Counted from the first letter of the stretch, positions 26,939 to 36,613 are shown. The stretch: 64,000 nucleotides of DNA from Lachnospiraceae bacterium (GCA_031272985.1 JAISSU010000029.1:248001-312000), one strand, 5' to 3'. Notes: generated by a model from the letters alone, not told the origin. Numbers and translations: made by a program.

Positions 26939-28564
26939 TTAGTCCTGTAAATCAGAAAAAATACTTTCCTTGTAGATCCAATTGCCGTCATTATCAAGCA
27001 TTCCCCTGTAAAAACCTTTTGCAACTATGTAGCGCTCAGGACCTAATGCGGTCATCTCTTTTATATCCGTAAAAAATGCTATGGTGTTTCCTTTATCGTC
27101 GAAAACGCGCCAGTCATTATTGTAACTTTCGGAATAAGTAAGACTTAAATCAATCGGAGTGCTGTAAATCTCGGCGAATAACTTTGAATCTTTATTGAAG
27201 TAGGCTCCGAGTGTGCCTTCCTGACTGTACCAGACAAAAGGCGGCAGAGTAGTATTAAAGTTCACCAGCGCAGTCATAGCACTATAGCCTTCGGACAATT
27301 TCGCCACTTCATTTAGCTCCATATCCCAAAGCTGACATTTACTATAGTCTCTGATTACTTCACCGTAGTCTTCCGATTGATAAACATCGCTGTAATTGCA
27401 AGACGAGACTATATAACCATTCCAGAAAGCGGCGTCAGTTATTGTGGATTCGGCAGTAGCGTTTCTAATGGGTATTCCCTTTTCATTTAGCAGCACTAAG
27501 GTGTCAGTTCCGGAAATGACAGATAAAAAACAGATGGGATAACCGTCCATATCCAAAGGACCATACTGCAATACCGAGCAAGGACCGTAGATTACTTCGC
27601 CTTCCAATGTGCGCAATGTGTACTCATAAGTGTCGTTATTTGAGGTTATACAAAGTCTGTCATCTAAGTAGGAGATCCATTCGTTTTGAATTATAGGGGT
27701 ATTTAATTCGGTTATCGAATATGTATTGCCGGATTTTTGCAATTTTAAAAAGCCTTCGGTATTTTCAGATGTCCAGTAGGACAATACCGGCGTTGGAAAA
27801 TCTGAGTCAGCCGAAGCTATCGTTTTCCCTTTTTCAGAAAAGATGAGGTTTAGTTTCGGGTCATAAACATCGCAAGAGACTTCGTCCCAACAAAAAGCCT
27901 GATAGCAATCTATCCATGGTTGAATGTAATCATAAGACGCATCCGTCTCGCACCTTGCAATCTCTTTACATTTTGCGTCAAGAATAACGAGCCCCGTATC
28001 GCCGCAGGCAATAAATCCCCCGTCCGATGTGGTGTTAATAAATTTGTAGGTCCCTTCAGAATTGCCGTCATTTATACTGAATAATTCAAAATAAGCATTT
28101 TCGGTTATTTCGGAGGAATCGTCCGTTTCGGCGGAATGGCTGATTATTAAGAAATCATCATTTCCGTAATAAATGTAACCTGTAAAGAAATCCAGAATAA
28201 GCTTTCCTTTTGTATTATAAAATGCGGTTTCGTACAACGCAGAGAAAGGGTCTGCTTCCCCGTCTTCCGTCACAGAAAAATCTGAGAGTCTTTGAGCAGT
28301 GATACCGACTGCTTTGCTGTAATCGTCACTATATAAAATGTTTAAGGAGTCGCCTTCTAAAATTATTTTACCGTCTCTGTCAAGAATGCGCCCATAGGAA
28401 TTCCCGACTCCGCCTTTGTCTCCGACATAGTAAAGCTGCACGGAAGAATCGTTAGAGCCGCCGGTTTTGTCTGCGCCGAACAAAGAGCAGGAAGCGAGCG
28501 AAAAAATAAGAAAAACGATTAACAAAATGCTAAACAAACGCTTACATAACGTAACTTTCTGCAT
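26939..28564 (-). CDS. Secreted lipoprotein, possibly beta-propeller-like
   Basis: A 541-residue lipoprotein with signal peptide and lipobox LASC (Cys26). The rest is rich in aromatic and acidic residues and has recurring blocks such as FYNTKGKLILDFFTGYIYYG and LLNEKGIPIRN that look like WG-type or other beta-propeller repeats ('this value / text in source'). No catalytic motif seen. The ATG at 28564 has GGAGG five bases upstream; the frame is open 12 codons further. It is followed by the PstS-like lipoprotein gene, probably one transcript. Confidence 0.7.
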   Translation of the reverse strand: MQKVTLCKRLFSILLIVFLIFSLASCSLFGADKTGGSNDSSVQLYYVGDKGGVGNSYGRILDRDGKIILEGDSLNILYSDDYSKAVGITAQRLSDFSVTEDGEADPFSALYETAFYNTKGKLILDFFTGYIYYGNDDFLIISHSAETDDSSEITENAYFELFSINDGNSEGTYKFINTTSDGGFIACGDTGLVILDAKCKEIARCETDASYDYIQPWIDCYQAFCWDEVSCDVYDPKLNLIFSEKGKTIASADSDFPTPVLSYWTSENTEGFLKLQKSGNTYSITELNTPIIQNEWISYLDDRLCITSNNDTYEYTLRTLEGEVIYGPCSVLQYGPLDMDGYPICFLSVISGTDTLVLLNEKGIPIRNATAESTITDAAFWNGYIVSSCNYSDVYQSEDYGEVIRDYSKCQLWDMELNEVAKLSEGYSAMTALVNFNTTLPPFVWYSQEGTLGAYFNKDSKLFAEIYSTPIDLSLTYSESYNNDWRVFDDKGNTIAFFTDIKEMTALGPERYIVAKGFYRGMLDNDGNWIYKESIFSDLQD

Positions 28565-28636
28565 ATGCCCTCCAACCAAAGAGCTCCTGAAATACAACAT
28601 AATAATAAGCTGCTTATGTGCGATACTTCTTGTCTC

Positions 28637-28665
28637 ATAATATTACAATTAGAACTTTCCCGCAA
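28637..28665 (-). promoter_or_regulatory. Reverse-strand promoter of the lipoprotein pair
   Basis: On the reverse strand, TTGCGG (28660-28665), a 17-bp spacer and TATTAT (28637-28642), about 73 bp before the start codon at 28564. Confidence 0.5.
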
Positions 28666-28865
28666 GCTATAAGAATTAATATATGAAAGTAACCATTAAT
28701 ATTCGTAATATGGAAATCGCCCAAGCGTTTCTATGTATCTTTGTACCTACATTAAAAACACAATACATAATTCGCAAATGACACATTTACCATACATACT
28801 ATGGCTAAATTTCCCAATAAAATAATTAATATTAAAAATATTTTGTACAATAAATACAAAAACGC

Positions 28866-28894
28866 TTGCAACGCGGTGTTCGATAGTGTACTAT
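28866..28894 (+). promoter_or_regulatory. Probable promoter of the CUT1 ABC transporter operon
   Basis: TTGCAA (28866-28871), 17-bp spacer and TACTAT (28889-28894), followed by a ~65-nt leader. The sequence around the -35 (AACGCTTGCAACGCG) resembles half-sites bound by LacI- or CcpA-type regulators, but no full palindrome is evident. Confidence 0.5.
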
Positions 28895-28960
28895 TGTCAT
28901 ATCATTAGTATGTACGTAAATTATTAACTCAAAAACCAATTTCAAAGGAGGAAAATCTAC

Positions 28961-30538
28961 ATGAAAAAGTACCAAAGAGCATTGGCGCTTTTACTGGCAT
29001 TACTGCTTCTTGCCTTTACGGTGATGGCTTGCGGTAATAAGGAAACGCCTGCTGACACGACTGACACGACGGAACCCATCGGTCCGCAAAGTACCGATAA
29101 GGAAGATGTCGAGCTCACAGGTGAAGCTGCGGAAGTGGCCGCGGAAAAAGGTTTCGGATTAGCGGATATTCCTGAAATCTCAAACAAAGAACCCATAAAT
29201 GTCATGGTAGAGGCATCGGGTTCAGGTGATACCATTGTCTCATTCATTGAGAAGTTCGCTGAAAAAACAGGCGTAGAGGTTACTTATGAAATGATAGTTA
29301 TGACCTCTGCATACTCGAAGGAATTAAACGAATTACAGGCGGGCACCGGAGCCTATGACCTTGTTATGGTTGAGACCTCGTGGACGAATGAATGGAAAGA
29401 CTATCTTATTGACATCGGAACGGCAGCTGAAGAATATGACCCGAAGGGGAAAGCAGGGCTGGAAGCAGACCTTGAGAATTATGACTCGGGACTTCTTCGT
29501 TGTGCGACGACGACAGATGGAGTCTTGATGGGACTTCCCTATTATTCATATCCGCTCTTCCAGTACATTAGGCAGGATGTATTTGAGGATGAGACAGAGA
29601 AAGCCGCTTTTAAAGAAAAATACGGCTATGACTTAGCACCTGCGACCACATGGGATCAGATTCATGATCAGGGCGAATTCTTTACCCGTAAAAAAGGTGA
29701 CACCTTAAAAGGCGAGGTCTTGGATCATGACATCTACGGATTAGCCATGATGGCAGGACAGTTCCCGCACGTGCAGGATGAAATGGCAGCTCGTATTTGG
29801 GGTATGGGCGGACATTTTGCTACTCCTGTTCGCGATGCGAGCGGTGAAATCACCGAATTCGTATTTACAAAAGAGGATCAGGAAATCATGTTGCAGGCCT
29901 GCAAGGACTATGTGGAGGATATGAAATATTCACCTCCGGGTACAGAGAATGCTTTCTGGGATTTCGCGGGCAGTCAGTTCGCGGCAGGAAATGCGATCAT
30001 CATGCCTGACCAGTATAACGGACTTTGGACATGGATGGTCACGGATCTCGCGGCGAATGTACCGGGTGCTACGGTAGTGGCGGCTCCTGTTCCCGGAATG
30101 CAGCCATATACCGGCGGATTCTTCATGGGTATCAGCAAGGATTCGGCGAATATCGAGGCTTCTTATTGGCTGGCGCGTTATATCGCTTCCTATGAGGCTC
30201 AGTATGAGATGCCGTTATCAGGCGGATGGCCTGTAACCCGTTTTGACGTAGTCGAAAGCGCTCAGGCGAACCCAGATGTGGATGAAGCCACTTATCATGA
30301 GGCATTCGGGTATGGCGAGGCTCAGATTGAAACTGCCGAATATCAGACACCCTATATCAATGATTATCTGCACTTTAACTCGGATGCAGCAGGAAAACTC
30401 TATGACGAAATGACGACGGTCTTCCATGAAAATGCTGTTGGCGTTCATACGCCTGAGGAAACGGTCAAAATTTGGGGAGAGAAGCTGGTGGATGTCCAGA
30501 ATACTTATGGTTCAGTGCCTGCTTCTGTGGAGGAATAA
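28961..30538 (+). CDS. ABC transporter extracellular solute-binding lipoprotein (family 1)
   Basis: A 525-residue solute-binding lipoprotein of the CUT1 family. Signal peptide with lipobox VMAC (Cys24), Thr/Asp-rich linker, then a family-1 fold with YDLVMVETSWTNEW and PLSGGWPVTRFDV hinge-like segments. It is long for this family. Probable cargo is a carbohydrate, polyol or phosphorylated sugar. It is first in an operon with two permeases, a small membrane protein, two ATPases and a GntR regulator. AAGGAGG precedes the ATG. Confidence 0.9.
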   Translation: MKKYQRALALLLALLLLAFTVMACGNKETPADTTDTTEPIGPQSTDKEDVELTGEAAEVAAEKGFGLADIPEISNKEPINVMVEASGSGDTIVSFIEKFAEKTGVEVTYEMIVMTSAYSKELNELQAGTGAYDLVMVETSWTNEWKDYLIDIGTAAEEYDPKGKAGLEADLENYDSGLLRCATTTDGVLMGLPYYSYPLFQYIRQDVFEDETEKAAFKEKYGYDLAPATTWDQIHDQGEFFTRKKGDTLKGEVLDHDIYGLAMMAGQFPHVQDEMAARIWGMGGHFATPVRDASGEITEFVFTKEDQEIMLQACKDYVEDMKYSPPGTENAFWDFAGSQFAAGNAIIMPDQYNGLWTWMVTDLAANVPGATVVAAPVPGMQPYTGGFFMGISKDSANIEASYWLARYIASYEAQYEMPLSGGWPVTRFDVVESAQANPDVDEATYHEAFGYGEAQIETAEYQTPYINDYLHFNSDAAGKLYDEMTTVFHENAVGVHTPEETVKIWGEKLVDVQNTYGSVPASVEE

Positions 30539-30560
30539 ATCTTTAATATTCATGAATAAA

Positions 30561-30607
30561 GCGCAGGCATCGTTAACCTTTAACAAAACCCAAACGATGC
30601 CTTGCGC
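30561..30607 (+). promoter_or_regulatory. Strong hairpin between binding-protein and permease genes
   Basis: GCGCAGGCATCGTT (30561-30574) pairs with AACGATGCC (30593-30601) and TGCGC (30603-30607): 14 bp with one bulge. No T run follows, so it probably stabilises the upstream mRNA or limits read-through. This is common after binding-protein genes, which need higher expression than permeases. Confidence 0.7.
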
Positions 30608-30642
30608 ATCAGTAAAAACGGTCAAAAAGGGAGTGAATTCTT

Positions 30643-31533
30643 ATGAAAAACAAAAAGACCACACCGAAAAAACCGATGAGCGATAAACAGTTCGGATGGC
30701 TTCTGATAGCCCCGCTCTGCTTTGTTCTCGCCGTTTTTATGCTCTATCCCACAGTTTATGCTGTAGTCATGTCATTTACGAAGTATCTGATGAAGGGCAC
30801 CCCGACATGGATCGGTGCCGATAATTACAGATATATCCTTCATAACAGCGAAATGTGGAATTCTCTCGGGAGAACCGGGCTTACGGTTATTATATGTATT
30901 GTTTTTGAGCTTGTGCTCGGAATGCTTTTGGCGCTTTTATTAAATCGTGATTTCCGCGGGCAGGGGATCGTCCGTGGTTTATGCTTTATGCCGCTTCTGA
31001 TATCACCGCTGGCCATGAGTCTGATATGGAGTTACATTCTGAATAATCAATACGGAATCGTTAATATTATTCTTGGCTGGTTTAATATATACAATATACC
31101 TTGGTTCTCAAGTGTAAGTATGGCTAAATACACTATCATGGGTATGACAATCTGGCAATGGTTGCCGTTTTCCACTTTTGTTTTGTTGGCGGGTCTGAAA
31201 GGTCTCCCGAAAGACCAGTTCGAGGCGGCTCAGGTAGACGGGTCATCCTCTTGGAATACGTTCTGGAGACTTACCGTACCTACTCTTAAGCCATTGATAA
31301 TGATTATTGTTCTGCTTCGTGTCATGTCTCTTATAAGGACCTATGACCCGCTTTATGGTACCACCAGAGGAGGGCTGGGGACAGAGACATTTGACTGGTA
31401 CGTTTACCGTATGGGCTTTGTAAAATACGATGTAGGGAGAGGAACGGCGCTCGGAGTATTTTCTCTTGTGATTACGCTATTAATATCTAACGTCCTCTAT
31501 TCGCAATTGATGAAAGCCCTAAAGAAACGCTGA
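30643..31533 (+). CDS. CUT1 ABC transporter permease (MalF/UgpA type)
   Basis: A 296-residue membrane protein with six predicted helices and the EAA loop that contacts the ATPase (EAAQVDGSSSWNTFWRLTVP). First of two permeases forming the heterodimeric channel. The ATG has GGGAG about 12 nt upstream. Confidence 0.93.
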   Translation: MKNKKTTPKKPMSDKQFGWLLIAPLCFVLAVFMLYPTVYAVVMSFTKYLMKGTPTWIGADNYRYILHNSEMWNSLGRTGLTVIICIVFELVLGMLLALLLNRDFRGQGIVRGLCFMPLLISPLAMSLIWSYILNNQYGIVNIILGWFNIYNIPWFSSVSMAKYTIMGMTIWQWLPFSTFVLLAGLKGLPKDQFEAAQVDGSSSWNTFWRLTVPTLKPLIMIIVLLRVMSLIRTYDPLYGTTRGGLGTETFDWYVYRMGFVKYDVGRGTALGVFSLVITLLISNVLYSQLMKALKKR

Positions 31534-31596
31534 TTTTAGTGGCGCGTCGTGTCGGGGGATATCCCTGACACAAATAAGAAGGTGGTGAACATTAAG

Positions 31597-32418
31597 ATGA
31601 AAAAAAAGAAATTCAGTTGGAAACGCGTTGTATTCTGGATAGTATTGATTTCGGTGGTATCGTTATTTGTATTCCCGATTTTCTGGGTTTATGTGACAGC
31701 TTTTAAAACGAATGCGGCTATTCGTTCGACATCGCTTGCGTTTACACCTACAATAGAAAATTTCGTTTTCCTTTTCACGACGCGAAATGCGCAGGTGCCG
31801 CTGCTTAATACCATCATTATCAGTGTTGTGAGTACGCTTCTTGTTATGCTAATCTCAATTCCTGCGGCTTACAGTTTTGCCCGTTACAGCCCGTCAGGAA
31901 ACACACTTCTTTTTACGACTATTTCCACCCGCATGTTTCCGGGGGTAATAGCCGCAATCCCGTTTTTCCTTCTGTTTCGGGATTTAAACCTATTGGATAC
32001 ACATATAGGAATAATATTGATGTATGTCTATTTCAATATGTCATTTGCGACATTCCTGATGTACGGTTTCTTCGTAGATATACCTGAACAGGTGGAGTAT
32101 GCCGCGATGGTGGATGGTTACAGTAGGCTTGATATTATCAGGAAAATAGTTTTCCCGCTTGCAAAACCGGGCATTGCGATTACCACAATATTTACGTTGA
32201 TTTGGTCATGGAATGAGTTTTTCTTTGCCTTTCTCTTTACAGGGAAAGTTGCAAAGGCGGTATCTGTGGAGCTCTCGCTTTTCTGGGGCGCGACTCAGAT
32301 TCAATGGGGAGCTATGGCGGCTCTTATGTGCATAGCGATGCTTCCGACTTTAGCGGTTGCTATTTTCCTGCAAAAATACATCGTCAGAGGCTTAAGCTTT
32401 GGCGCGGTTAAAGGCTAA
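31597..32418 (+). CDS. CUT1 ABC transporter permease (MalG/UgpE type)
   Basis: A 273-residue permease with six helices and EAA loop YAAMVDGYSRLDIIRKIVFP. The AAGGTGGTGA at 31579-31588 reads as a ribosome site for the ATG at 31597; a GTG start further upstream is also in frame but lacks a site. It pairs with the preceding permease. Confidence 0.92.
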   Translation: MKKKKFSWKRVVFWIVLISVVSLFVFPIFWVYVTAFKTNAAIRSTSLAFTPTIENFVFLFTTRNAQVPLLNTIIISVVSTLLVMLISIPAAYSFARYSPSGNTLLFTTISTRMFPGVIAAIPFFLLFRDLNLLDTHIGIILMYVYFNMSFATFLMYGFFVDIPEQVEYAAMVDGYSRLDIIRKIVFPLAKPGIAITTIFTLIWSWNEFFFAFLFTGKVAKAVSVELSLFWGATQIQWGAMAALMCIAMLPTLAVAIFLQKYIVRGLSFGAVKG

Positions 32419-32429
32419 GGAGGTTCTTT

Positions 32430-32627
32430 ATGGGTACATTTGATCGGTGTTTTATGGCGGTTTTGCTGTTTGCGGTAGTTAATTTTCTTTGGATAATTTT
32501 TCTCGAAGAGTACCTCAATATATATTTTGGAGTAGGCTTAGGGGTGCTGGTCGGAGCGGCCTTTATAGCATTCGGTCCTAAGAAGGTAAAGAAAGAAAAG
32601 AAAGCAAAGGCAGAGAAAAAGGAGTAG
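32430..32627 (+). CDS. Small two-helix membrane protein of the ABC operon
   Basis: A 65-residue protein with two hydrophobic helices (about residues 7-25 and 30-48) and a very basic C-terminal tail (KKVKKEKKAKAEKKE). A clear AAGGAGG precedes the ATG and it lies 11 bp after the permease and 16 bp before the first ATPase, so it is very likely translated. Family not recognised. The Rhizobium GlpSTPQV glycerol importer also has a small membrane protein in its operon, so it may be an accessory transporter subunit. Confidence 0.75.
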   Translation: MGTFDRCFMAVLLFAVVNFLWIIFLEEYLNIYFGVGLGVLVGAAFIAFGPKKVKKEKKAKAEKKE

Positions 32628-32643
32628 TGACGGGAGGTAACAT

Positions 32644-33777
32644 ATGTCTGAGATTAGACTGGAGAATGTAACAAAAAGATACGAGTCGGTCGTTGCTTTG
32701 GACGGTGTCAGTTTCTCCTGCAAAGACGGCGAATTTTTCACTCTTCTGGGACCATCAGGAGCCGGAAAAACAACGACGCTTGAAGTGATTGCCGGGCTTA
32801 AAAAACCCGATGAAGGTAAGATATACCTTGATAATGAGGATGCGGCGGATATCTCTGTTCAGGATAGGGATGTCGCGATGGCATTTGAGGATTACGCGCT
32901 GTATTCCCATATGAAGGTTTATGACAATATTGCGTTTCCGCTTCGTTCACCTAAATATCCCGAAAAGTTGACTAAAGCCCAGGAAAAAGAAAAAGTAGAG
33001 GCGATAGCCAATCGTCTGGGGATCGGGGAATATCTGGATCGTATGCCAAAGCAGCTCTCGGGTGGTCAGAAGCAGAGAGTATCTCTTGCCAGAGCTATGG
33101 TTCGAAAGCCTAAGATATTTTTGCTTGATGAGCCCATAGCGCATTTGGATGCAAAGCTACGTGCCCTTGCGAGATCTGATTTAAAGAGAATCGCCGGTGA
33201 AATGGGGACTACTATTGTATATGTAACGCATAATTACAGGGAGGCATTGGCACTTTCTGACAGGATTCTCATTATGCGTGAGGGAAAGGTAGAGCAAATC
33301 GGGACTCCTGATGAGATTTATAATGAACCGGAATCGGATTTTGTGGCTAATCTCGTAGGTGATCCCCCGATTAATTTCATGGACGGAGAGCTTAAAAAGG
33401 ATTCGGAAACGACTGTCTTTGAGTTCGATAAATTCAAATTTGCCTTGCCTGATGATTTAGCAAAAAAAGCTTGGGCATCATCGTGGGAAGAGGATGGCAA
33501 AAATATTGTGAGACTTGCCTGTCGCCCTGAATCATTAACAGCGGCTAAGGAAAGGACGAGCGACATAGCCGCGCAGTTTCCCGTTTTGGTATCTGAACGA
33601 AAGGACGAGGAAATACTGCTTAAGTTCAGGGTAAAGGAAGCCCTGATAATTGCGAGTATGGGGCAGGCGGATGATGTTCCCGGGTTTGAGGAACCGGCAT
33701 GGGTTCAGATTGACTTATCAAAGGTATATTTCTTTAGAAAGACCATGGAAGTCTCTGCTGAGTCTAAGAGAGGTTAA
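32644..33777 (+). CDS. CUT1 ABC transporter ATPase, copy 1 (MalK/UgpC type)
   Basis: A 377-residue ATPase with Walker A GPSGAGKT (36-43), signature LSGGQKQR, Walker B IFLLDEP and the switch His in VTHNYREA. It has a C-terminal OB-type regulatory domain as in MalK. The Q-loop residue is Glu82 (AFEDYALY) in place of the usual Gln82 of MalK (QSYALYPH). The D-loop reads AHLD. It should pair with the second ATPase. GGAGG overlaps the small upstream gene spacing. Confidence 0.92.
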   Translation: MSEIRLENVTKRYESVVALDGVSFSCKDGEFFTLLGPSGAGKTTTLEVIAGLKKPDEGKIYLDNEDAADISVQDRDVAMAFEDYALYSHMKVYDNIAFPLRSPKYPEKLTKAQEKEKVEAIANRLGIGEYLDRMPKQLSGGQKQRVSLARAMVRKPKIFLLDEPIAHLDAKLRALARSDLKRIAGEMGTTIVYVTHNYREALALSDRILIMREGKVEQIGTPDEIYNEPESDFVANLVGDPPINFMDGELKKDSETTVFEFDKFKFALPDDLAKKAWASSWEEDGKNIVRLACRPESLTAAKERTSDIAAQFPVLVSERKDEEILLKFRVKEALIIASMGQADDVPGFEEPAWVQIDLSKVYFFRKTMEVSAESKRG

Positions 33778-33833
33778 GCAAGGTGTCCGGGGTATCCCCT
33801 GTTAAAGCATGCTCAAGGAGGTGTTGATTATTC

Positions 33834-34910
33834 ATGAGTAAGTTAGAAGCGAGAAATGTCGTAAAAATATATGAAGGAAGTAACGATGCGGCTGTTAAGG
33901 GAAGTAATTTCCTCGTTAACGACGGCGAGTTTATCGCGATATTGGGGCCGTCAGGGTGCGGAAAAAGCTCGACCCTTCGCATGATAGCGGGACTTGAGGA
34001 GATCACCTCAGGTGAGATACTATTTGATGATAAGGTGATAAACGGATTGACGCCTGCGCAGCGTAACATCGCCCTGGCATTTGAGTCGTATGCCCTTTAT
34101 TCACCAATGAATATATTTGAGAATATTGCCTTTCCGCTTAAGGCGGCAGGCGTACCAAAACCTGAGGTGAAAAGAAGGGTAAATGAAGTGGCGGAAATGT
34201 TTGATTTAACCGCGCTCTTAAAGAAAAAACCGGGCGAGCTCTCGGGCGGGCAGCAGCAGAGAATTTCGCTGGCCAGAGCCCTGGTTCGCCGCCCCAATGT
34301 ATTTCTATTGGATGAGCCGCTCTCGCACATGGACCAGAGAAACAGAGCGGATATTAGAACCAGAATAAAGTATATGCATGAAAGAGATAAAATCACTACA
34401 ATTTATGTCACTCACGATCAGGAAGAAGCGGTATCGTTAGCCGATAGGGTTATGGTCATGAGTATGGGTGAAATCCAGCAATTCGGAACCGTGACAGAGC
34501 TTTGGAACAAGCCGTCGAATATATTTGTGGCTGGCTTTATCGGGGAACCGGCAATCAATTTTGCGCAAGGCAAAGTCGAAAGTGACCACTGCGTTTCTGT
34601 ATTTGATACTCAGTGGAATTGTGATATCTCACTTGCAAGCTATCCGAAATCTCACGAGGTGACTGTAGGATTTCGCCCCAATAAAACACGAATAACCAAT
34701 CAGAAAACCGTAGGGAGTGTGGAAGCGAAAGTTTCTGTCGTTGAATTTGCGGGAACGGCGAGGCAATTGACCCTCACAATAGCGGGGGAGGATTATCGGG
34801 CGATGGTGGCACCTGATTTAGTGGTGAAACCGGGTGATACTGTTTATCTGCACGTTGATCCCCAAAATGTATTGCTGTTTGACACGAAGACCACAAACGC
34901 TATCTACTAA
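33834..34910 (+). CDS. CUT1 ABC transporter ATPase, copy 2 (MalK/UgpC type)
   Basis: A 358-residue ATPase with Walker A GPSGCGKS (39-46), signature LSGGQQQR, Walker B VFLLDEP, D-loop SHMD and switch His in YVTHDQEEA, plus C-terminal TOBE-type domain. The Q-loop residue is again Glu (Glu84, AFESYALY). Clearly different from copy 1, so this is not a recent duplicate. The two probably form a heterodimer. Start follows AAGGAGGTG. Confidence 0.92.
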   Translation: MSKLEARNVVKIYEGSNDAAVKGSNFLVNDGEFIAILGPSGCGKSSTLRMIAGLEEITSGEILFDDKVINGLTPAQRNIALAFESYALYSPMNIFENIAFPLKAAGVPKPEVKRRVNEVAEMFDLTALLKKKPGELSGGQQQRISLARALVRRPNVFLLDEPLSHMDQRNRADIRTRIKYMHERDKITTIYVTHDQEEAVSLADRVMVMSMGEIQQFGTVTELWNKPSNIFVAGFIGEPAINFAQGKVESDHCVSVFDTQWNCDISLASYPKSHEVTVGFRPNKTRITNQKTVGSVEAKVSVVEFAGTARQLTLTIAGEDYRAMVAPDLVVKPGDTVYLHVDPQNVLLFDTKTTNAIY

Positions 34911-34931
34911 CCGGATAGAAAGGAGAAAAAG

Positions 34932-35681
34932 GTGCTGGATCCAAAGAAATTAGACAAAACCATACCTGTTCCTCTGTACTATCAACTTAAAACCATGCTG
35001 CTTGAAGAGATTGACAATGGAACATTTGGGGTAGATTCTCTGATTCCGACAGAGAAAGAGCTTTCGGATATGTTTGCGATTAGCCGCACTACCGTGCGTC
35101 AGGCAATAGCTGAGCTGGTACATGAGGAAAGACTCTATCGGATTAAGAGTAAAGGTACATTTGTTGCGAGAACAAAAATAAAACAGGATTTCATTAGGCG
35201 TCTGGAATCCTATGATGAGTCGATACGAAGGACTGGCAGGACTCCGGGGACGAAACTCTTACAGATGCAGACAAGGCAGGTAAATGAGGAGGTCGCGGAA
35301 GCGCTGGGGCTTAATCTTTCAAGTGAAGTAGTATATATTAACCGCCTGCGAAGCGCAGACGGAGTACCGGTAGTCTTAGTTGAAACCTTCCTTCCGTATA
35401 ATAGCTGCTCGTTTGTGCTGCAGCATGATTTGGAAAAAGAAGCTTTGTACTCAATTCTCTCGAAAAATAATAATACAAAAATCCACAGAGTTACACGAAT
35501 CATTGAAGCGGTGCAGGCTTCCGCTGAGGATGCGTCAGTGCTGCAGATAAAGCGCGGGAAGCCGGTGCATTTGTTTCATTCGGTAGGTTATAATGAAAAA
35601 GACGAGCCGGTCGAGTATTCGGTTTCCAGATACCGCGGCGACCAGAATAAATTCGTCGTGGATATCTATGTGGAAGTGTGA
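34932..35681 (+). CDS. GntR/HutC-family transcriptional regulator with UTRA domain
   Basis: A 249-residue regulator. The N-terminal winged helix (YYQLKTMLLEEI ... FAISRTTVRQAIAELVHEERL) binds DNA, and the C-terminal UTRA domain (SYDESIRRTGRTPGTKLL onward) binds a small effector, often a sugar phosphate. GTG start with AGGAGA upstream, 21 bp after the ATPase. It most likely regulates this transporter operon in response to imported substrate. Confidence 0.9.
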   Translation: MLDPKKLDKTIPVPLYYQLKTMLLEEIDNGTFGVDSLIPTEKELSDMFAISRTTVRQAIAELVHEERLYRIKSKGTFVARTKIKQDFIRRLESYDESIRRTGRTPGTKLLQMQTRQVNEEVAEALGLNLSSEVVYINRLRSADGVPVVLVETFLPYNSCSFVLQHDLEKEALYSILSKNNNTKIHRVTRIIEAVQASAEDASVLQIKRGKPVHLFHSVGYNEKDEPVEYSVSRYRGDQNKFVVDIYVEV

Positions 35682-35714
35682 ATAAACGAACTACATTATA
35701 ATCTCACATAATAG

Positions 35715-36596
35715 TTACGGATTCAACAGGCTAATAAAACCGCGGGCAGATTTTGAGAGCTTTATGCTTCTTAGATGGCATAGGCTTATTCTTGTTCTGA
35801 TTTCGGGCACAATCGGTACAAAAGCAATATCATCGCGCATATGATAAATTGCGAGCTTATTTGTTAAAAGTGCGACACCCATACCATCCGCCGCCATGTC
35901 AATAAGTGTTTCAATGCTATGATCCATAAAATATATTTTCGGAGTAAAACCATGGGCTTTACAGGTTTCGACGACGATTTTTTGCGGTGTGCTACCCTTA
36001 CTTAACAGAAGGAAATCCATGTCTTTAAGAGCTGTTAGATCAATCGAAGAATTCGGTGATAGCGGATGCGAGGAAGGAAGTACTGCCACAATGAAATCAT
36101 CAATATATGAAAAGCGGGTAAATTCGTCCTGTTTCGCTGACTCTTCTCCGGTCTCTCGTATAAAAGCAAGCTCTATTTCTTTTTTGCGTAACTTATTTTT
36201 TAATTCATCCGAGCCTGCCTGAGAAATGCTCAAAGTGTACTCGGGACACTTCTTTTTGAATCCTGATATTAGGGCCGTTATGCCGTATTGAGCCAGTGCG
36301 GGGATTGCTCCGAGGCGTAAATTGACCTTATCCTCTGCCATTAAACTAGCTATGGCGAGCATATATTCATTGTGAGATCGTACGATTTTAAGGGCATATG
36401 GGAGCAGCAATTTCCCATATTTATTAAGCGAAACCCTGTGAGTCGTCCTGTCAAAGACCTTTGCACCGACCTCGGATTCCAATGAAATTATGTGCTTTGA
36501 GAGGGATGACTGCGATATGTATAGTTTCTCAGCCGCTTCAGAGTAATTTCCCACCTGCGCTAAAGTAACAAATTCCTTTAAATAGTCGATGTTCAT
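35715..36596 (-). CDS. LysR-family regulator divergent from the MATE transporter
   Basis: A 293-residue LysR protein: N-terminal HTH (YSEAAEKLYISQSSLSKHI) and effector-binding domain. Typical length. GGGAGG precedes the ATG. It is divergent from the MATE gene with a palindromic site in between, so it probably controls both itself and the exporter. Confidence 0.92.
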   Translation of the reverse strand: MNIDYLKEFVTLAQVGNYSEAAEKLYISQSSLSKHIISLESEVGAKVFDRTTHRVSLNKYGKLLLPYALKIVRSHNEYMLAIASLMAEDKVNLRLGAIPALAQYGITALISGFKKKCPEYTLSISQAGSDELKNKLRKKEIELAFIRETGEESAKQDEFTRFSYIDDFIVAVLPSSHPLSPNSSIDLTALKDMDFLLLSKGSTPQKIVVETCKAHGFTPKIYFMDHSIETLIDMAADGMGVALLTNKLAIYHMRDDIAFVPIVPEIRTRISLCHLRSIKLSKSARGFISLLNP

Positions 36597-36613
36597 GGCG
36601 ACCTCCCGGGTTA

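Larger units (their letters stand above)
28565..28960. other. Divergent intergenic region of 396 bp
   Basis: AT-rich spacer between the lipoprotein gene (reverse) and the ABC transporter operon (forward). It holds the two promoters listed separately. I see no RNA fold, ORF with ribosome site or repeat in the middle (28666-28865). Confidence 0.7.
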
